In this document: piece after piece, positions 48,871 to 59,277 of the stretch
How the letters are laid out: the number at the start of each line of letters is the position of its first letter
How positions within the stretch are numbered: the stretch's first letter is position 1
From: Okeanomitos corallinicola TIOX110
GTDB lineage: Bacteria > Cyanobacteriota > Cyanobacteriia > Cyanobacteriales > Nostocaceae
Direction of reading: 5' to 3'
DNA length: 64,000 nucleotides
Assembly (NCBI RefSeq): GCF_038050375.1
Contig: NZ_CP150886.1
Coordinates: 2,211,318 to 2,275,317 of the forward strand
Position numbers and translations under genes: made by a program
The notes under the pieces: generated by a model
Told to the model about the DNA's origin: nothing
Databases searched by the model: none
What the model saw: only the letters and a program-made list of their open reading frames with translations

Positions 48871-49434
48871 TTAAAATATCTCATTCACATTAATATTCAC
48901 ATCAGGAAAAGCTAAAATTGATAAACTTTGATTTTTCCCTAACTTCTGCATATCTTGATAAATTCCCTGATGAGGATTTCGATATACTTCTATCACTTCC
49001 TGATTAACATCTATTAACCAAACTTCAGGAATATTAGCTTCTGCATATAAAGGAATTTTCACTTCCCGATCATATTTTACAGTTGTATCAGCAACTTCTA
49101 TTAATAAAAAGATATCTTCTGGTTGAGGATGTGCATTTCTATAAAAATCAGGACGCGGTTTTAATAATGCTATATCTGGTTGTGGTTCAGAAATTTCATC
49201 TAATTCTACAGGATTTTGAGGTGCAAGCACTATTTGTTTTCCGAGTAGCTGAATGAGGAGATTAACTAATCTATTTACACATCCTGCGTGTCTTGTTCCA
49301 ATCGGTGACATATCAATCATTTCCCCCCGAATTAATTCTACTCGATCATTTTCCGACAAAATACCAGATTCAGCCATTTTATGAAATTGCTTAACTGTAA
49401 ATTGGTGTCTGATTAGTTGTAAAACCATTGTCAC
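48871..49434 (-). CDS. Uma2 family endonuclease-like protein
   Basis: The PD-(D/E)xK fold of the Uma2 family is visible as QPDIALLKPRPDFYRNAHPQPEDIFLLIEVADTTVKYDREVKIPLYAEANIPEVWLID. The acidic residues EPQPDIAL and LLIEVAD with the following K are the expected active-site positions. Uma2 proteins occur in many copies in cyanobacteria and may be mobile-element or restriction-like nucleases; no confirmed biological role exists. At 187 residues it is normal length, and it precedes the HicB-like gene by 5 bases. Confidence 0.85.
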   Translation of the reverse strand: MTMVLQLIRHQFTVKQFHKMAESGILSENDRVELIRGEMIDMSPIGTRHAGCVNRLVNLLIQLLGKQIVLAPQNPVELDEISEPQPDIALLKPRPDFYRNAHPQPEDIFLLIEVADTTVKYDREVKIPLYAEANIPEVWLIDVNQEVIEVYRNPHQGIYQDMQKLGKNQSLSILAFPDVNINVNEIF

Positions 49435-49540
49435 CTCTTTGGGGATTTTAATTGAGATGGATAAAGATAGGCAATTTATCAGAAATTATAACATTTTTTG
49501 TATGATGTCTTTTTTCAAAATTAGGAATTACCCACCCTAC

Positions 49541-49568
49541 TTTGCGTCTTTGCGTCTTTGCGTGAGAT
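49541..49568. repeat. TTTGCGTCTTTGCGTCTTTGCGTGA tandem repeat
   Basis: A nine-base unit TTTGCGTC is repeated three times at 49541-49568. On the reverse strand it is CACGCAAAGACGCAAAG, resembling the CACGCAGAGGCGCAGAG repeat family elsewhere in this window. It lies in the region between mfd and the Uma2 gene. Confidence 0.55.
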
Positions 49569-49573
49569 ATCAA

Positions 49574-52500
49574 TCAAACTACAGCAACTTCAGGAATCAC
49601 ACCTTGCATTTTAGAAAAAATATCAATCAAAGTTTGCAATTGTTGTTCAACCTTAAACACTCCTAAACCTCTTGCTGTCACCTTACCTGGAGAATAAACA
49701 AAACGATTTTTCATCGTATCTGTTAACTTTTCTGCTAACAAATTCCAAGCAGGTTCTTCCATGGGAGTTTCTAAAACTATATGCTGTTTATTCTCTGGTT
49801 TAATCCTACTAAAGCCGATATTTTTTGCTAATTGTTTTAATTCCATAATCCGTAAAAGTTGATTAGCGGGAACAGGAATTGCACCATATCTATCAGTCCA
49901 TTCTGCTGCTATTGCTTTTAATTCTGCTTTGGTTTTTGCTGTTGCTACTGCACGGTAAGCACTCATCTTTTGATCAAGATCAGTGATATAAGTAGAAGGA
50001 ATAAATGCAGTGAGATTGAGGTCAATTTGGGTATCATCAACTGTGGGTATTTCTTGACCTCTAATTTCTCGAATTGCTTCCTCTAACATTTCCATGTACA
50101 AATCAAATCCTATCGCATCCATTTGACCAGATTGTTCTGCACCAAGCAAATTACCCACACCGCGAATTTCCATATCTCGCATTGCTAATTGATAACCTGA
50201 ACCGAGTTGGGTAAATTCTTGAATTGCTCTTAATCTTTGTCGTGCTGCATCGGATAATTCTCTTTTTTTAGGATAGAATAACCAAGCGTGAGCTTGAATT
50301 CCAGCACGTCCTACCCGACCTCTTAATTGATATAATTGGGCTAAACCAAAACGATGGGCATCTTCAATTAAGATGGTGTTAACTCTGGGAATATCTAAAC
50401 CAGATTCAATAATTGTCGTACAAACTAAGATATCTGCTTCATTATTACTGAAAGTCAGCATAGTTGATTCTAACTCACTTTCATTCATTTGACCGTGAGC
50501 GATCGCAAATCTTGCACCCGGTATCATTTCCCGTAAATTTGCAGTTATTTCTTCAATTCCTTCTACTCTGGGAACTACATAAAAAACCTGTCCACCCCGG
50601 TCTAATTCCTGTCTAATTGCACTTCTGACAATTTCTGGATTTAATGGTGCTAAATGGGTTTGTATTGGTCTTCTGGTTGGAGGGGGAGTAGTAATTAAAC
50701 TCATTTCCCTAATTCCCGATAAAGACATATACAATGTTCTGGGAATAGGAGTTGCTGACAAAGTTAACACATCAACTTGAGTTTTTAAACTCTTGATTTT
50801 TTCCTTTTGGTTAACACCAAATCTCTGTTCTTCATCAATTACTAAAAGTCCTAAATCTTTAAAACTTACACCTTTTCCTAATAATTGTTGTGTACCTACA
50901 ACTATATCTAATTCTCCCGTAGCTAGGCGTTTTTGAATATTGCGTTTTTCTTCTGCTGTGCGAAACCGATTTAATAAACCGACATGAATAGGATAAGGTG
51001 AAAACCGTTCTTTAATAGTGTGATAATGTTGCTGAGTTAAAATTGTCGTCGGGGCTAAAAGTGCTACTTGTTTACCTGCGGTGACAGCTTTAAAAATTGC
51101 CCTAATTGCTACTTCTGTTTTGCCAAAACCGACATCACCACAAACTAAACGATCCATTGGTCTTTCACTTTCCATATCCCGCTTCACATCTTGCACAGCT
51201 TTTAATTGATCTGTGGTAGGTTGATAGGGAAAAGAATCTTCCATTTCTTCCTGCCAAGGCATATCTTGGGGATAGGAAAAACCCTGTTGTTGAGAACGGG
51301 CAGCATATAATTTTAACAGATCAACTGCTAATTTTTTAATTGCTTTTCTAACTTTATTTTTGGTATTATCCCAAGCCTTACCCGTCATTTTATGTAATGC
51401 TGGGGGGTTATCTAAATTAGTTCTAAATCGGGATAAAGAACCAACTTGATCTGCGGCAACTCTTAACACGCCATCAGCATATTGAATCACTAAATAATCA
51501 CGGGTTTCATTGTTAATTGTTAAACTTTCCAATTTAATAAATTTACCAATGCCATGGCTACGATGAACGACAAAATCACCTGGTCGTAATTTATTAGGAT
51601 CAACTTGTTTAGAAGTGGCTTTTCTGCGTTTGCGAATGTAGCCAAAATTAGCTAGAGAATGTTGTCCATAAAATTCTCTATCGGTGACAATTACAATCCG
51701 ATAGGAAGGTAAAATAAAACCTTCTAATTCTGCTAAACCAGAATATTTGAGAGCGACTGGTGTATGATTAATTTGTTGTTTATCAATAGCTTGATAATCA
51801 CGGGGATTGGGGATAAACTGGGCAGGACAATCATGTTCTTGTAATAATGCTACAGAACGGGATGGTTGGGCGGAAATTAACCAAACGGCAAATTTTCTTT
51901 CCCTTTCTTGTCTGAGGGTTTCTGCTAATTTAGCAAATTGATGAGGTGTAACGGGTAAAGGTCTACTAGCTAAATTAGTACCGCTATTTTCTTCGGCTAA
52001 TTCTGATAAATATAATGTGGGGAAATTACTAATTTCTGGCAAACATTCATCAAAATTCCGGTGATTTTTTGGTAATGTAAATGATAATTGATCACTGATA
52101 ATAGACCATTGACTTTCAGCATTTTCTACCCAGCGATCGCTATGGGCATGACATTGTTCGACTTCATCAATAGCAACTAAAGTATTTGCGGGTAAATAAT
52201 CTAAAATTGAAGCGGGTTTATTAAAAGCTAAACCTAAAAAACGTCTACTTCCTTCTAGTCCAGAATTTTCTAATGTTTCTGTATCTAATTCTAAGTCAGA
52301 AGTTAGTTTTGAAAATTCAGAATTATCTTTTAATGCAGCAGTAACAATAGGTGCAAAACTAGTGGGAGTTAGAGAAATTTGATTAACTTTATCTAAAGCC
52401 GAACGTTGGGTAGAAGGGTCAAATTCCCGAATTTGTTCAATATCATCACCAAACCATTCTAAACGGACTGGTAATTCTGAAGAAACGGGAAATACATCTA

Positions 52501-53053
52501 CAATATCCCCTCTTCTACTCCATTGACCTTCAGTTTCTACTAGAGAAACCCGTTCATATCCTAAAATGGTAATTTTCTCGCTAAATTCATCTAAATCGTA
52601 TTCCATCCCCTTGTTTAAAGTCAGACAGAAAGATTTAAATGCTGTTGGTGGTGGTAAATGTGGTTGTAATGCACCAACTGTAGCGATAACGGCTGTATTT
52701 TTTTTAGAGGCAGGATCACTAATTAAATCTGCTAAAACCTGCATTTGACCCCAATTTAACTCAGTTTCCGGGTCAAAAGGTTCATAGGGTGAGGCTTCCG
52801 AAGTGGGGTAAAAATGTACAGTATTCCATCCCATCGCTTCCATTTGGGCATAAACCCGTCCAGCTTCCTCTAGGGTGGCACAAATCACGCATAAATCCCG
52901 ACTCTCATTATTGGCCAAGGCTGAGGTTACCAGACACTTAGGTAGACGGGAAATACCATTTAACCGCAGTTCTTGATTTTTTTTGAGTTTGGTGTTGAGT
53001 TCTGCGGTGAGAGGCGATCGCGCCAAAGCACGCACAATAGAAGAAAAAGCCAT
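49574..53053 (-). CDS. mfd: Transcription-repair coupling factor Mfd
   Basis: The 1159-residue protein displaces stalled RNA polymerase and recruits UvrA. The N-terminal UvrB-homology region is present. The CarD-like RNA-polymerase-interaction domain ([22 protein letters not shown]) lies near 490-560, and the superfamily-2 helicase has Walker [13 protein letters not shown], the DEEQ box ([10 protein letters not shown]), SATPIPRTL, and the motif [16 protein letters not shown]. The C-terminal TRCF domain ends at the stop. It is intact. It is transcribed opposite to the CorC-type gene and its promoter region holds inverted heptamer repeats. Confidence 0.97.
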   Translation of the reverse strand: MAFSSIVRALARSPLTAELNTKLKKNQELRLNGISRLPKCLVTSALANNESRDLCVICATLEEAGRVYAQMEAMGWNTVHFYPTSEASPYEPFDPETELNWGQMQVLADLISDPASKKNTAVIATVGALQPHLPPPTAFKSFCLTLNKGMEYDLDEFSEKITILGYERVSLVETEGQWSRRGDIVDVFPVSSELPVRLEWFGDDIEQIREFDPSTQRSALDKVNQISLTPTSFAPIVTAALKDNSEFSKLTSDLELDTETLENSGLEGSRRFLGLAFNKPASILDYLPANTLVAIDEVEQCHAHSDRWVENAESQWSIISDQLSFTLPKNHRNFDECLPEISNFPTLYLSELAEENSGTNLASRPLPVTPHQFAKLAETLRQERERKFAVWLISAQPSRSVALLQEHDCPAQFIPNPRDYQAIDKQQINHTPVALKYSGLAELEGFILPSYRIVIVTDREFYGQHSLANFGYIRKRRKATSKQVDPNKLRPGDFVVHRSHGIGKFIKLESLTINNETRDYLVIQYADGVLRVAADQVGSLSRFRTNLDNPPALHKMTGKAWDNTKNKVRKAIKKLAVDLLKLYAARSQQQGFSYPQDMPWQEEMEDSFPYQPTTDQLKAVQDVKRDMESERPMDRLVCGDVGFGKTEVAIRAIFKAVTAGKQVALLAPTTILTQQHYHTIKERFSPYPIHVGLLNRFRTAEEKRNIQKRLATGELDIVVGTQQLLGKGVSFKDLGLLVIDEEQRFGVNQKEKIKSLKTQVDVLTLSATPIPRTLYMSLSGIREMSLITTPPPTRRPIQTHLAPLNPEIVRSAIRQELDRGGQVFYVVPRVEGIEEITANLREMIPGARFAIAHGQMNESELESTMLTFSNNEADILVCTTIIESGLDIPRVNTILIEDAHRFGLAQLYQLRGRVGRAGIQAHAWLFYPKKRELSDAARQRLRAIQEFTQLGSGYQLAMRDMEIRGVGNLLGAEQSGQMDAIGFDLYMEMLEEAIREIRGQEIPTVDDTQIDLNLTAFIPSTYITDLDQKMSAYRAVATAKTKAELKAIAAEWTDRYGAIPVPANQLLRIMELKQLAKNIGFSRIKPENKQHIVLETPMEEPAWNLLAEKLTDTMKNRFVYSPGKVTARGLGVFKVEQQLQTLIDIFSKMQGVIPEVAVV

Positions 53054-53115
53054 AATTGTTACTACAGTGAGAAGTCTTGAAAAGTGGGAAAATTTAGATT
53101 TTATTTATATATAGC

Positions 53116-53324
53116 AGGTGACAGGGAACAGGGAACAGGTGAGAGTGTAAAAGTCTTTTGGTATCTAGGTTTAGGATTGATTAATGTCCCTCATACTTTT
53201 CTCTTTGCTATATCCACTATTTTAAAAGTCAGTAGTTGTAGGGAACATGGGTGTAGAGTGTGGGGAAAAGTTAATTCTGACTCCTTCCTCTTGTTTTCCT
53301 ACTGTCACCTGTCACCTGTCACCT
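53116..53324. repeat. Inverted pair of heptamer STRR tracts
   Basis: GGTGACAGGGAACAGGGAACAGG at 53116-53141 and CTGTCACCTGTCACCTGTCACC at 53303-53324 face each other in the divergent promoter region between mfd and the CorC-type gene, 160 bases apart. They could pair into a long hairpin. I found no gene between them. Confidence 0.6.
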
Positions 53325-53353
53325 ATCCCGGATTTCTCCTGACTCTAAATAAA

Positions 53354-54664
53354 ATGTCATCCATTACTATTGAAATTTTAATCATTTTAGGGCTGATTTT
53401 TGCTAACGGTGTCTTTTCTATGTCAGAAATGGCTATAGTTTCTGCCCGTAAGGTTAGATTACAGCAATTAGCTAACCAAGGAAATCTTAACGCCCAAGCT
53501 GCTTTACAACTAGCGGAATCTCCCAATCATTTTTTATCCCTTGTGCAAGTGGGGATTACACTAATTAATATTTTGAATGGTGTATTTGGTGGTGCTACCA
53601 TTGCCCAAAGACTAGAAAAGTATGTTCAGTTAATTCCATTTTTAGCAAAATATAGTCAACCAATTGCCTTTAGTATAGTGGTTTTAGTGATTACCTATTT
53701 ATCATTAATTATTGGTGAACTTGTACCCAAAAGGTTAGCTTTAAATAACCCAGAAAGAATTGCTGCAACCGTAGCTTTACCTATGAAAGCTTTAGCTGGT
53801 TTTATTTCCCCAGTATTGCATTTTTTAACTGTATCAACGGAAGCAGTAGTCAGAATTTTGGGAATTACACCTTCAGAAGAACCGCAAGTTACAGAGGAAG
53901 AAATCAAGATTTTAATTGAACAAGGTACAGAAGCGGGGACTTTTGAGGAAGCAGAACAGGATATGGTAGAAAGGGTATTTCGGTTAGGCGATCGCCCCGT
54001 TAGTTTTTTAATGAAACCAAGACCTGATATAGTTTGGTTAGACTTGGACGACTCCCCAGAAGAAAATCGTCGCAAAATGTTAGAAAGTCGCTATTCTCGT
54101 TATCCTGTTTGTCAAGAAGGACTTGATAATGTTTTAGGTGTTATTCCTGTCACCGATTTATTAGCTAGGAGTTTACGTCATGAACCTTTTGATTTAACAA
54201 TAGGATTACGTCAACCCATATTTGTACCGGAAAGTACCAGAGGTTTAAAAGTATTAGAATTATTTAAACAAACCGTTACTCATATTGCTTTAGTAGTTGA
54301 TGAATATGGAGTAATTCAAGGATTAATAACACTCAATGATATTATGAGTGAAATTGTCGGTGATGTTCCCCCAGAACCAGGACAGGAAGAACCTCAAGCA
54401 ATACAACGAGAAGATGGTTCTTGGTTAGTAGATGGAATGTTACCCATAGAAGAATTTTTTAAACTTTTTGGGATGGAAGAAATAGATAGTGAGGAAATGG
54501 GTAATTTTCAAACTTTAGGTGGTTTAGTAATTACTCATTTTGGATGTATTCCCTCAGCAGCAGATTATTTTGAATGGCAAGAAATGAGAATTGAAGTCAT
54601 GGATATGGATGGAAATAGGGTTGATAAAGTATTAGTTATTCCCAGGAAAAATAATTATGGGTAA
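53354..54664 (+). CDS. Hemolysin-family CNNM/CorC-type transporter with CBS pair
   Basis: The protein begins MSSITIEILIILGLIFANGVFSMSEMAIVSARKVRLQQLA, the CNNM (DUF21) domain start, with three or four hydrophobic helices up to about 190. A CBS pair follows (VERVFRLGDRPVSFLMKPRPDIVWLD and ALVVDEYGVIQGLITLNDIMSEIVGD). The CorC/HlyC C-terminal domain closes it (FQTLGGLVITHFGCIPSAADYFEWQEMRIEVMDMDGNRVDKVLV). Relatives transport Mg2+/Co2+ or regulate ion levels, and the 'hemolysin' label is historical. I chose ATG 53354. The upstream in-frame reading from 53084 crosses the inverted heptamer repeats and is not conserved. Confidence 0.87.
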   Translation: MSSITIEILIILGLIFANGVFSMSEMAIVSARKVRLQQLANQGNLNAQAALQLAESPNHFLSLVQVGITLINILNGVFGGATIAQRLEKYVQLIPFLAKYSQPIAFSIVVLVITYLSLIIGELVPKRLALNNPERIAATVALPMKALAGFISPVLHFLTVSTEAVVRILGITPSEEPQVTEEEIKILIEQGTEAGTFEEAEQDMVERVFRLGDRPVSFLMKPRPDIVWLDLDDSPEENRRKMLESRYSRYPVCQEGLDNVLGVIPVTDLLARSLRHEPFDLTIGLRQPIFVPESTRGLKVLELFKQTVTHIALVVDEYGVIQGLITLNDIMSEIVGDVPPEPGQEEPQAIQREDGSWLVDGMLPIEEFFKLFGMEEIDSEEMGNFQTLGGLVITHFGCIPSAADYFEWQEMRIEVMDMDGNRVDKVLVIPRKNNYG

Positions 54665-54708
54665 TAGTTTAATTTAAGTAATTAATAGGGTTTATAAAAA
54701 ATGGCCGA

Positions 54709-55005
54709 CTCTACAAAAAAATCATCAAGGATAATTTAAAACAATCTATCAGGAATTTTTTCAAACATCAAAAAGATCCCAATTATCAAGTATTGGATGA
54801 TAATTTCCCACAGAAAGAAGAATACATTCTCTAATTGGAGGACTGGAAACAAGTCTAAAAACAACTCAACTTTTTTTGGCAACCCATAGCTAAAACTTTA
54901 GCAACATTAAATGGATTGGAAATTGTCACTGCAAATGTAGATTTAGCTGTCAAGTTTGTGTGTCCTGACAGTTATGTGAGCTATGATGTATCTCAATTTA
55001 AATAA
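54709..55005 (+). pseudogene. Decayed gene fragment with two in-frame stops
   Basis: One frame is open from about 54682 apart from two stops (TAA at 54832 and 54856). It reads LYKKIIKDNLKQSIRNFFKHQKDPNYQVLDDNFPQKEEYIL, then LEDWKQV, and ends with KQLNFFWQPIAKTLATLNGLEIVTANVDLAVKFVCPDSYVSYDVSQFK before a TAA at 55003. The composition and periodicity look like protein, not random DNA, but I do not recognise the family. It overlaps the folB end by a few bases on the other strand. Sequencing error could mimic the stops. Confidence 0.45.
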
Positions 55006-55363
55006 CTTTGCTTCTAGTCATTTCAATATTAATTTTTCCATTAAAATCAGGTATGGGTGCATGGGGCTTAATTACATTTACTTGTATTCGCTCAACAAGA
55101 TCATATTGCAGAATAATAGTGTTGGTGATCGCACCTGCTAACCTCTCTAATAAATCAAACTTGGATGTTTTCACTAGGTTCTGCACAGAACTAATCACAC
55201 TACGATAATCTAAGGTATCTGCAAGAGCATCAGTTTCAGCCACTTTAGTCAGATCCAGCCATAATTTTAAATCTACCTCAAACCATTGCCCCAAAGCCCT
55301 TTCTTCTGGTAGATAGCCAATGTAGCCATAACAGCGAATTCCAGTCAAGTAAATACAGTCCAT
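54998..55363 (-). CDS. folB: Dihydroneopterin aldolase
   Basis: FolB cleaves dihydroneopterin to 6-hydroxymethyl-dihydropterin in folate synthesis. The 121 residues contain the family signature GIRCYGYIGYLPEERALGQWFEVDLKLWLDL and the catalytic Lys/His region VNVIKPHAPIPDFNGKINIEMTR. It is short and intact. It is divergent from menD, with 76 bases between the two starts. Confidence 0.92.
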   Translation of the reverse strand: MDCIYLTGIRCYGYIGYLPEERALGQWFEVDLKLWLDLTKVAETDALADTLDYRSVISSVQNLVKTSKFDLLERLAGAITNTIILQYDLVERIQVNVIKPHAPIPDFNGKINIEMTRSKVI

Positions 55364-55439
55364 GAAAAATTCAGATAAAAATTTTACATTTTAGATTTTA
55401 ATGGGAATTGTCTTGTTCTCCCATCGAATTACTAACGGA

Positions 55440-57164
55440 ATGCAAATTGTTTTCAATAATCTTAACCAACTTTGGTCTTATGTAATGACAGAAACCTTAT
55501 TACGCTTGGGTTTAAGCTGTGCTGTCTTATGTCCCGGTTCTCGTTCTACTCCCCTGACTATGGCTTTTGCAAGACGAGTACCAGATATTGAAGCTATTTC
55601 TATTTTAGATGAGCGTTCCGCTGCTTTTTTTGCCTTGGGAAGAGCGAAAGCAATGGGAAAACCTGTAGTATTAGTTTGTACTTCAGGGACAGCGGTTGCA
55701 AATTTTTACCCTGCTGTAATTGAAGCCAAGGAAAGTCGCATACCATTATTAATCTTAACTACAGATAGACCAGCAGAATTGCGAGAGTGTCATTCCGGCC
55801 AAACTATTGATCAGGTAAAAATATACGGTAATTATCCCAATTGGCAAACTGAGTTAGCAACACCTGTAGTAGATCAGGAAATGTTAAATTATTTACGACA
55901 AACAGTAATTCATGCTTGGGAACGTTGTCAATTTCCTACAGCGGGAGTGGTACATTTAAATATACCTTTTCGTGACCCGCTTGTGCCTGTTCCAGATGGG
56001 ACTGATTTTACATTAGAGTCTGAGGATTTTTTCTCTGGAATAACTCCTCAAAAATTGCCTATTATTAGTTATCAATTACCTCAAGAATGGCAAAAATATC
56101 AAAGAGGTATTATTATTGCTGGAGTAGCGCACCCCAAAAAACCTCAAGAATATTGTACAGCGATCGCTCGTCTCTCTCAAGTTCTACAATGGCCTGTTTT
56201 AGCTGAAGGACTTTCCCCAGTTAGAAATTATGCAGAATTGAATCCTAATTTAATTTCCACCTATGACATTATTTTACGTGATCAAAAAAATGCTGATGAA
56301 TTAAGACCAGAAATAGTAATTCAGATCGGTGAAATGCCTACTAGCAAAGAATTACGCAACTGGTTAAAGGTTAGCAATCCTTTATCTTGGGTCATTGATA
56401 ATTGCAGTCATAATTTAGATCCATTACATAATAAAACCACACATTTAAAAATAGATATTGAAGATTTAATCAATAAAACGGAAGCAATTGAAAATATTAA
56501 TCAAGGAAATTACCTGGAAAAATGGTGTTATATAGAATCAAAAATTAGACAAAATATTGATGCTGTTTTTGCAAATACAGATGAATTAATTGAAAGTAAA
56601 GCTGCTTGGTTAATTTCTCACATTCTGCCTTCACAAACACCGATATTTATAGCTAATAGTATGCCAGTCAGGGATGTAGAATTTTTTTGGAAACCTAATA
56701 ATTTAGGCATAAAATCCTATTTTAACCGTGGTGCAAATGGTATTGATGGTACTCTTTCTACCGCTTTGGGGATAGCACATACTCAAAAAAGTAGCGTGAT
56801 GTTAACAGGAGATTTATCATTATTACATGATACAAATGGCTTTTTAATTAAAAATAAATTTATTGGACATTTAACAATTGTATTAATTAATAATAATGGT
56901 GGAGGAATTTTTGAAATGCTCCCTGTTGCTAAATTTGATCCACCTTTTGAAGAATTTTTTGCGACTCCACAAGATATTGATTTTGCTCAGTTATGTACTA
57001 CTTATGGTGTGCAACATGAGTTAATTAAGTCTTGGAAACAGCTAGAAGAAAGATTACAAATTTTACCAATTCAAGGAATTAGAGTTCTAGAAATTAGAAC
57101 AAACAGAAAAAGAGATGCTCAATGGAGAAAAGAATATTTAGGAAAGTTTGCTAATGATTTATAA
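55440..57164 (+). CDS. menD: 2-succinyl-5-enolpyruvyl-6-hydroxy-3-cyclohexene-1-carboxylate synthase
   Basis: MenD is a thiamine-diphosphate enzyme in phylloquinone synthesis, joining isochorismate and 2-oxoglutarate. It starts with LWSYVMTETLLRLGLSCAVLCPGSRSTPLTMAFARR and contains the TPP-activating Glu in LDERSAAFFALG. The second TPP region holds SYFNRGANGIDGTLSTALGIA and GDLSLLHDTNGFLIKN ... IVLINNNGGGIFEMLP. I chose ATG 55440 (MQIVFNNLNQLW). ATG 55401 would add 13 residues that are not characteristic of the family. Its stop precedes gloB's stop by 29 bases, and the two genes converge. Confidence 0.93.
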   Translation: MQIVFNNLNQLWSYVMTETLLRLGLSCAVLCPGSRSTPLTMAFARRVPDIEAISILDERSAAFFALGRAKAMGKPVVLVCTSGTAVANFYPAVIEAKESRIPLLILTTDRPAELRECHSGQTIDQVKIYGNYPNWQTELATPVVDQEMLNYLRQTVIHAWERCQFPTAGVVHLNIPFRDPLVPVPDGTDFTLESEDFFSGITPQKLPIISYQLPQEWQKYQRGIIIAGVAHPKKPQEYCTAIARLSQVLQWPVLAEGLSPVRNYAELNPNLISTYDIILRDQKNADELRPEIVIQIGEMPTSKELRNWLKVSNPLSWVIDNCSHNLDPLHNKTTHLKIDIEDLINKTEAIENINQGNYLEKWCYIESKIRQNIDAVFANTDELIESKAAWLISHILPSQTPIFIANSMPVRDVEFFWKPNNLGIKSYFNRGANGIDGTLSTALGIAHTQKSSVMLTGDLSLLHDTNGFLIKNKFIGHLTIVLINNNGGGIFEMLPVAKFDPPFEEFFATPQDIDFAQLCTTYGVQHELIKSWKQLEERLQILPIQGIRVLEIRTNRKRDAQWRKEYLGKFANDL

Positions 57165-57192
57165 GCATTTAATAGACCTATGAAAATAGGGA

Positions 57193-57966
57193 CTAAAATT
57201 TATCTTTCATGCTGCGAATTTTCGCAAATGTTTGTACTGGATCAGTCGTTTGTGCTATTCGTTGTAATGATGGTTGATCCCAACGTAAAAAAGGATTAGT
57301 CTTTTTTTCTAGACCTAGTAAAGAAGGGACTGTAGATTCTTGATTTTGACGCATAGCTATTACTTCAGAAAAGCGCTTTTGTAATTCCTGGTTTTGACTA
57401 TCAACTGTTAATGCAAAACGTAAATTCTTTAAAGTGTATTCATGGGCGCACCAGATGCGAGTATGATCAGGTAAAGATCGAAGTTTACTTAAAGAATTTA
57501 CCATTTGGGCGGGTGTACCTTCAAACAAACGACCACAACCACCAGCAAAGATAGTATCTCCACAGAATAGCTCACCTATCTCACCTGGTGTTACTGGTGG
57601 AAAATAGTAAGCAATGTGAGCGCGTGTATGTCCAGGAACAAAAAATACTTCAGCTGTACGGTTAGCAAATTCTACGCGATCGCCATGTTGTAAAAATACC
57701 TGCTGTCCAGGAATTCTACCTTTGTCTTCAATTCCTGCATATACCTTTAATTGAGGGAATTTTTGCGCTAATTTCTGATTAGCACCTATATGGTCATGAT
57801 GATGGTGTGTGTTAAAAATTGCAACTAATTCAGCATCTAAGCGTTTCAATTCCGCTATAACTGGTTCAGACTCTGCTGGATCAACAACAGCAGCAATCTT
57901 GTTCTGAGAATCGGATAGCAGAAATATATAGTTATCTGAAAGTGCTGACAGACGAATTACTTGCAT
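57193..57966 (-). CDS. gloB: Hydroxyacylglutathione hydrolase (glyoxalase II)
   Basis: The metallo-beta-lactamase fold motif THHHHDHIG binds two zinc ions, and [17 protein letters not shown], then [19 protein letters not shown] and [14 protein letters not shown] give the other metal ligands. It has 257 residues, as GloB does. It hydrolyses S-lactoylglutathione to lactate and glutathione, completing methylglyoxal detoxification. It is on the minus strand, convergent with menD. Confidence 0.94.
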   Translation of the reverse strand: MQVIRLSALSDNYIFLLSDSQNKIAAVVDPAESEPVIAELKRLDAELVAIFNTHHHHDHIGANQKLAQKFPQLKVYAGIEDKGRIPGQQVFLQHGDRVEFANRTAEVFFVPGHTRAHIAYYFPPVTPGEIGELFCGDTIFAGGCGRLFEGTPAQMVNSLSKLRSLPDHTRIWCAHEYTLKNLRFALTVDSQNQELQKRFSEVIAMRQNQESTVPSLLGLEKKTNPFLRWDQPSLQRIAQTTDPVQTFAKIRSMKDKF

Positions 57967-58110
57967 TACTTTTACCTCTACATATTTTATGTATGTATAT
58001 ATAGTAATCCTATTTGAGTTATGAACTGGTTTTGGAAACCAACCACAGAGAACACAGAGGTAGGAAAATCAGAAATGTTCATATTTTATTTAGGATTGCT
58101 ATATTTAGCA

Positions 58111-59277
58111 TTAACATAAATTAGCAATTATCTCTGATATGATACTAGCCATTTTATCTACGCTATACAATTCTATACATCTTTGTCTAGCTTGTTTGCC
58201 TTTTTCCTGAGCTTTGTCAAAGTTCTCAAATATCCATTGAATTTTTGTCGCAATTTGCTCTGGCGATTCAGGATTAACAACATAACCTGTATCACCTAAA
58301 ATTTCTGCAATATCACCAACATAAGTAGATAAAATAGGCTTGGCCATTGCCATACCATCAGTCAGTTTAATGGGAAACTGGGCTTGGGCTGTTAATGTAT
58401 TTCGCTGGGGAACAACTACCAGATGAGCAGCGGCAACAATTTCTGGCATTTTTTCAGCGGGAAATTGAGGTAGCCGAATAATCCAACGTTCCCATTTTGC
58501 CATCAACTGTTCAATATAACCATCACCAATATCTCTACCACCAACAATAACTAATTTGATATCGGGTTGATTGATGATTTCCAAAGCTGTCAAGATGTCT
58601 TCCAGTCCTTTATGAGGTCTTGCTGTCCCTGGAAACATTAATACTCGATATTGGGAAAGACCGTAAATTTTCCTACTCACAGATGGATCGTATTTATTGG
58701 GATCAAATAAATTTGTATCCTTGCCATTGGGCAGATAGATACCACCAAAGCGGTTTTGTAAAAACTTAGTATCTACTGTAATTGCATGGGCGCGATTGAT
58801 AAACTTTTCCATCCACTTTAAATACAAAGGATGCTCTGGATATCTTAATGCACCATCACTTTTAAGAATATCTCTAGCTAAAGCTTTGGGTGTAGGATTA
58901 TATTTCAAATTATTGCCCCCATACCAACTTAATTCCCAATCATCAATATCTAAGATTACTGGACACCTAGTTTGTAAATTTCTTAATAAAGCAACACCAA
59001 AACTTGTTGGTCTTGGTTTAACTGCATATACAATATCACCATCAATATTTTTCAATAGTTTACTTACAGAGGATAATACTTGGGGGTATTTATACCCTGG
59101 CACAGATATTACTTCTAAATTAGCAGGTGGAACTGGATAGATTTTTTCTCCAAAAATGAATCCCAATACTTTAACGTTACAACCTAATTTTTGCAGTACC
59201 TGTGCTAGTAAATAGGCTCTTGTTGCTCCACCTCCAGAAAAATCAGGTGTGAGGATTGAAACATTAAAATTTTTCAT
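58111..59277 (-). CDS. GT4 family glycosyltransferase
   Basis: The protein has the GT-B fold signatures of group 1 transferases: a GGATRAYLLAQVLQKLG nucleotide-binding start, MFPGTARPHKGLEDILTAL, LVIVGGRDIGDGYIEQL, and a C-terminal acceptor/UDP region LTAQAQFPIKLTDGMAMAKPILSTYVGDIAEILGDTGYVV. Full length is 388 residues. It adds a sugar from a nucleotide donor to a polysaccharide or lipid acceptor. It is divergent from the exporter gene across 750 bases, in the neighbourhood of other glycosyltransferases, so it may build a heterocyst-envelope or capsular polysaccharide. Confidence 0.87.
   Translation of the reverse strand: MKNFNVSILTPDFSGGGATRAYLLAQVLQKLGCNVKVLGFIFGEKIYPVPPANLEVISVPGYKYPQVLSSVSKLLKNIDGDIVYAVKPRPTSFGVALLRNLQTRCPVILDIDDWELSWYGGNNLKYNPTPKALARDILKSDGALRYPEHPLYLKWMEKFINRAHAITVDTKFLQNRFGGIYLPNGKDTNLFDPNKYDPSVSRKIYGLSQYRVLMFPGTARPHKGLEDILTALEIINQPDIKLVIVGGRDIGDGYIEQLMAKWERWIIRLPQFPAEKMPEIVAAAHLVVVPQRNTLTAQAQFPIKLTDGMAMAKPILSTYVGDIAEILGDTGYVVNPESPEQIATKIQWIFENFDKAQEKGKQARQRCIELYSVDKMASIISEIIANLC

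Noticed and set aside
53084-53353. N-terminal extension of the CorC-type gene
   Set aside because: It crosses the heptamer repeats and is not like the family. ATG 53354 fits the CNNM start.
53695-54075. Minus-strand ORF inside the CorC-type gene
   Set aside because: It is the antisense reading of a well-supported gene with membrane and CBS motifs.
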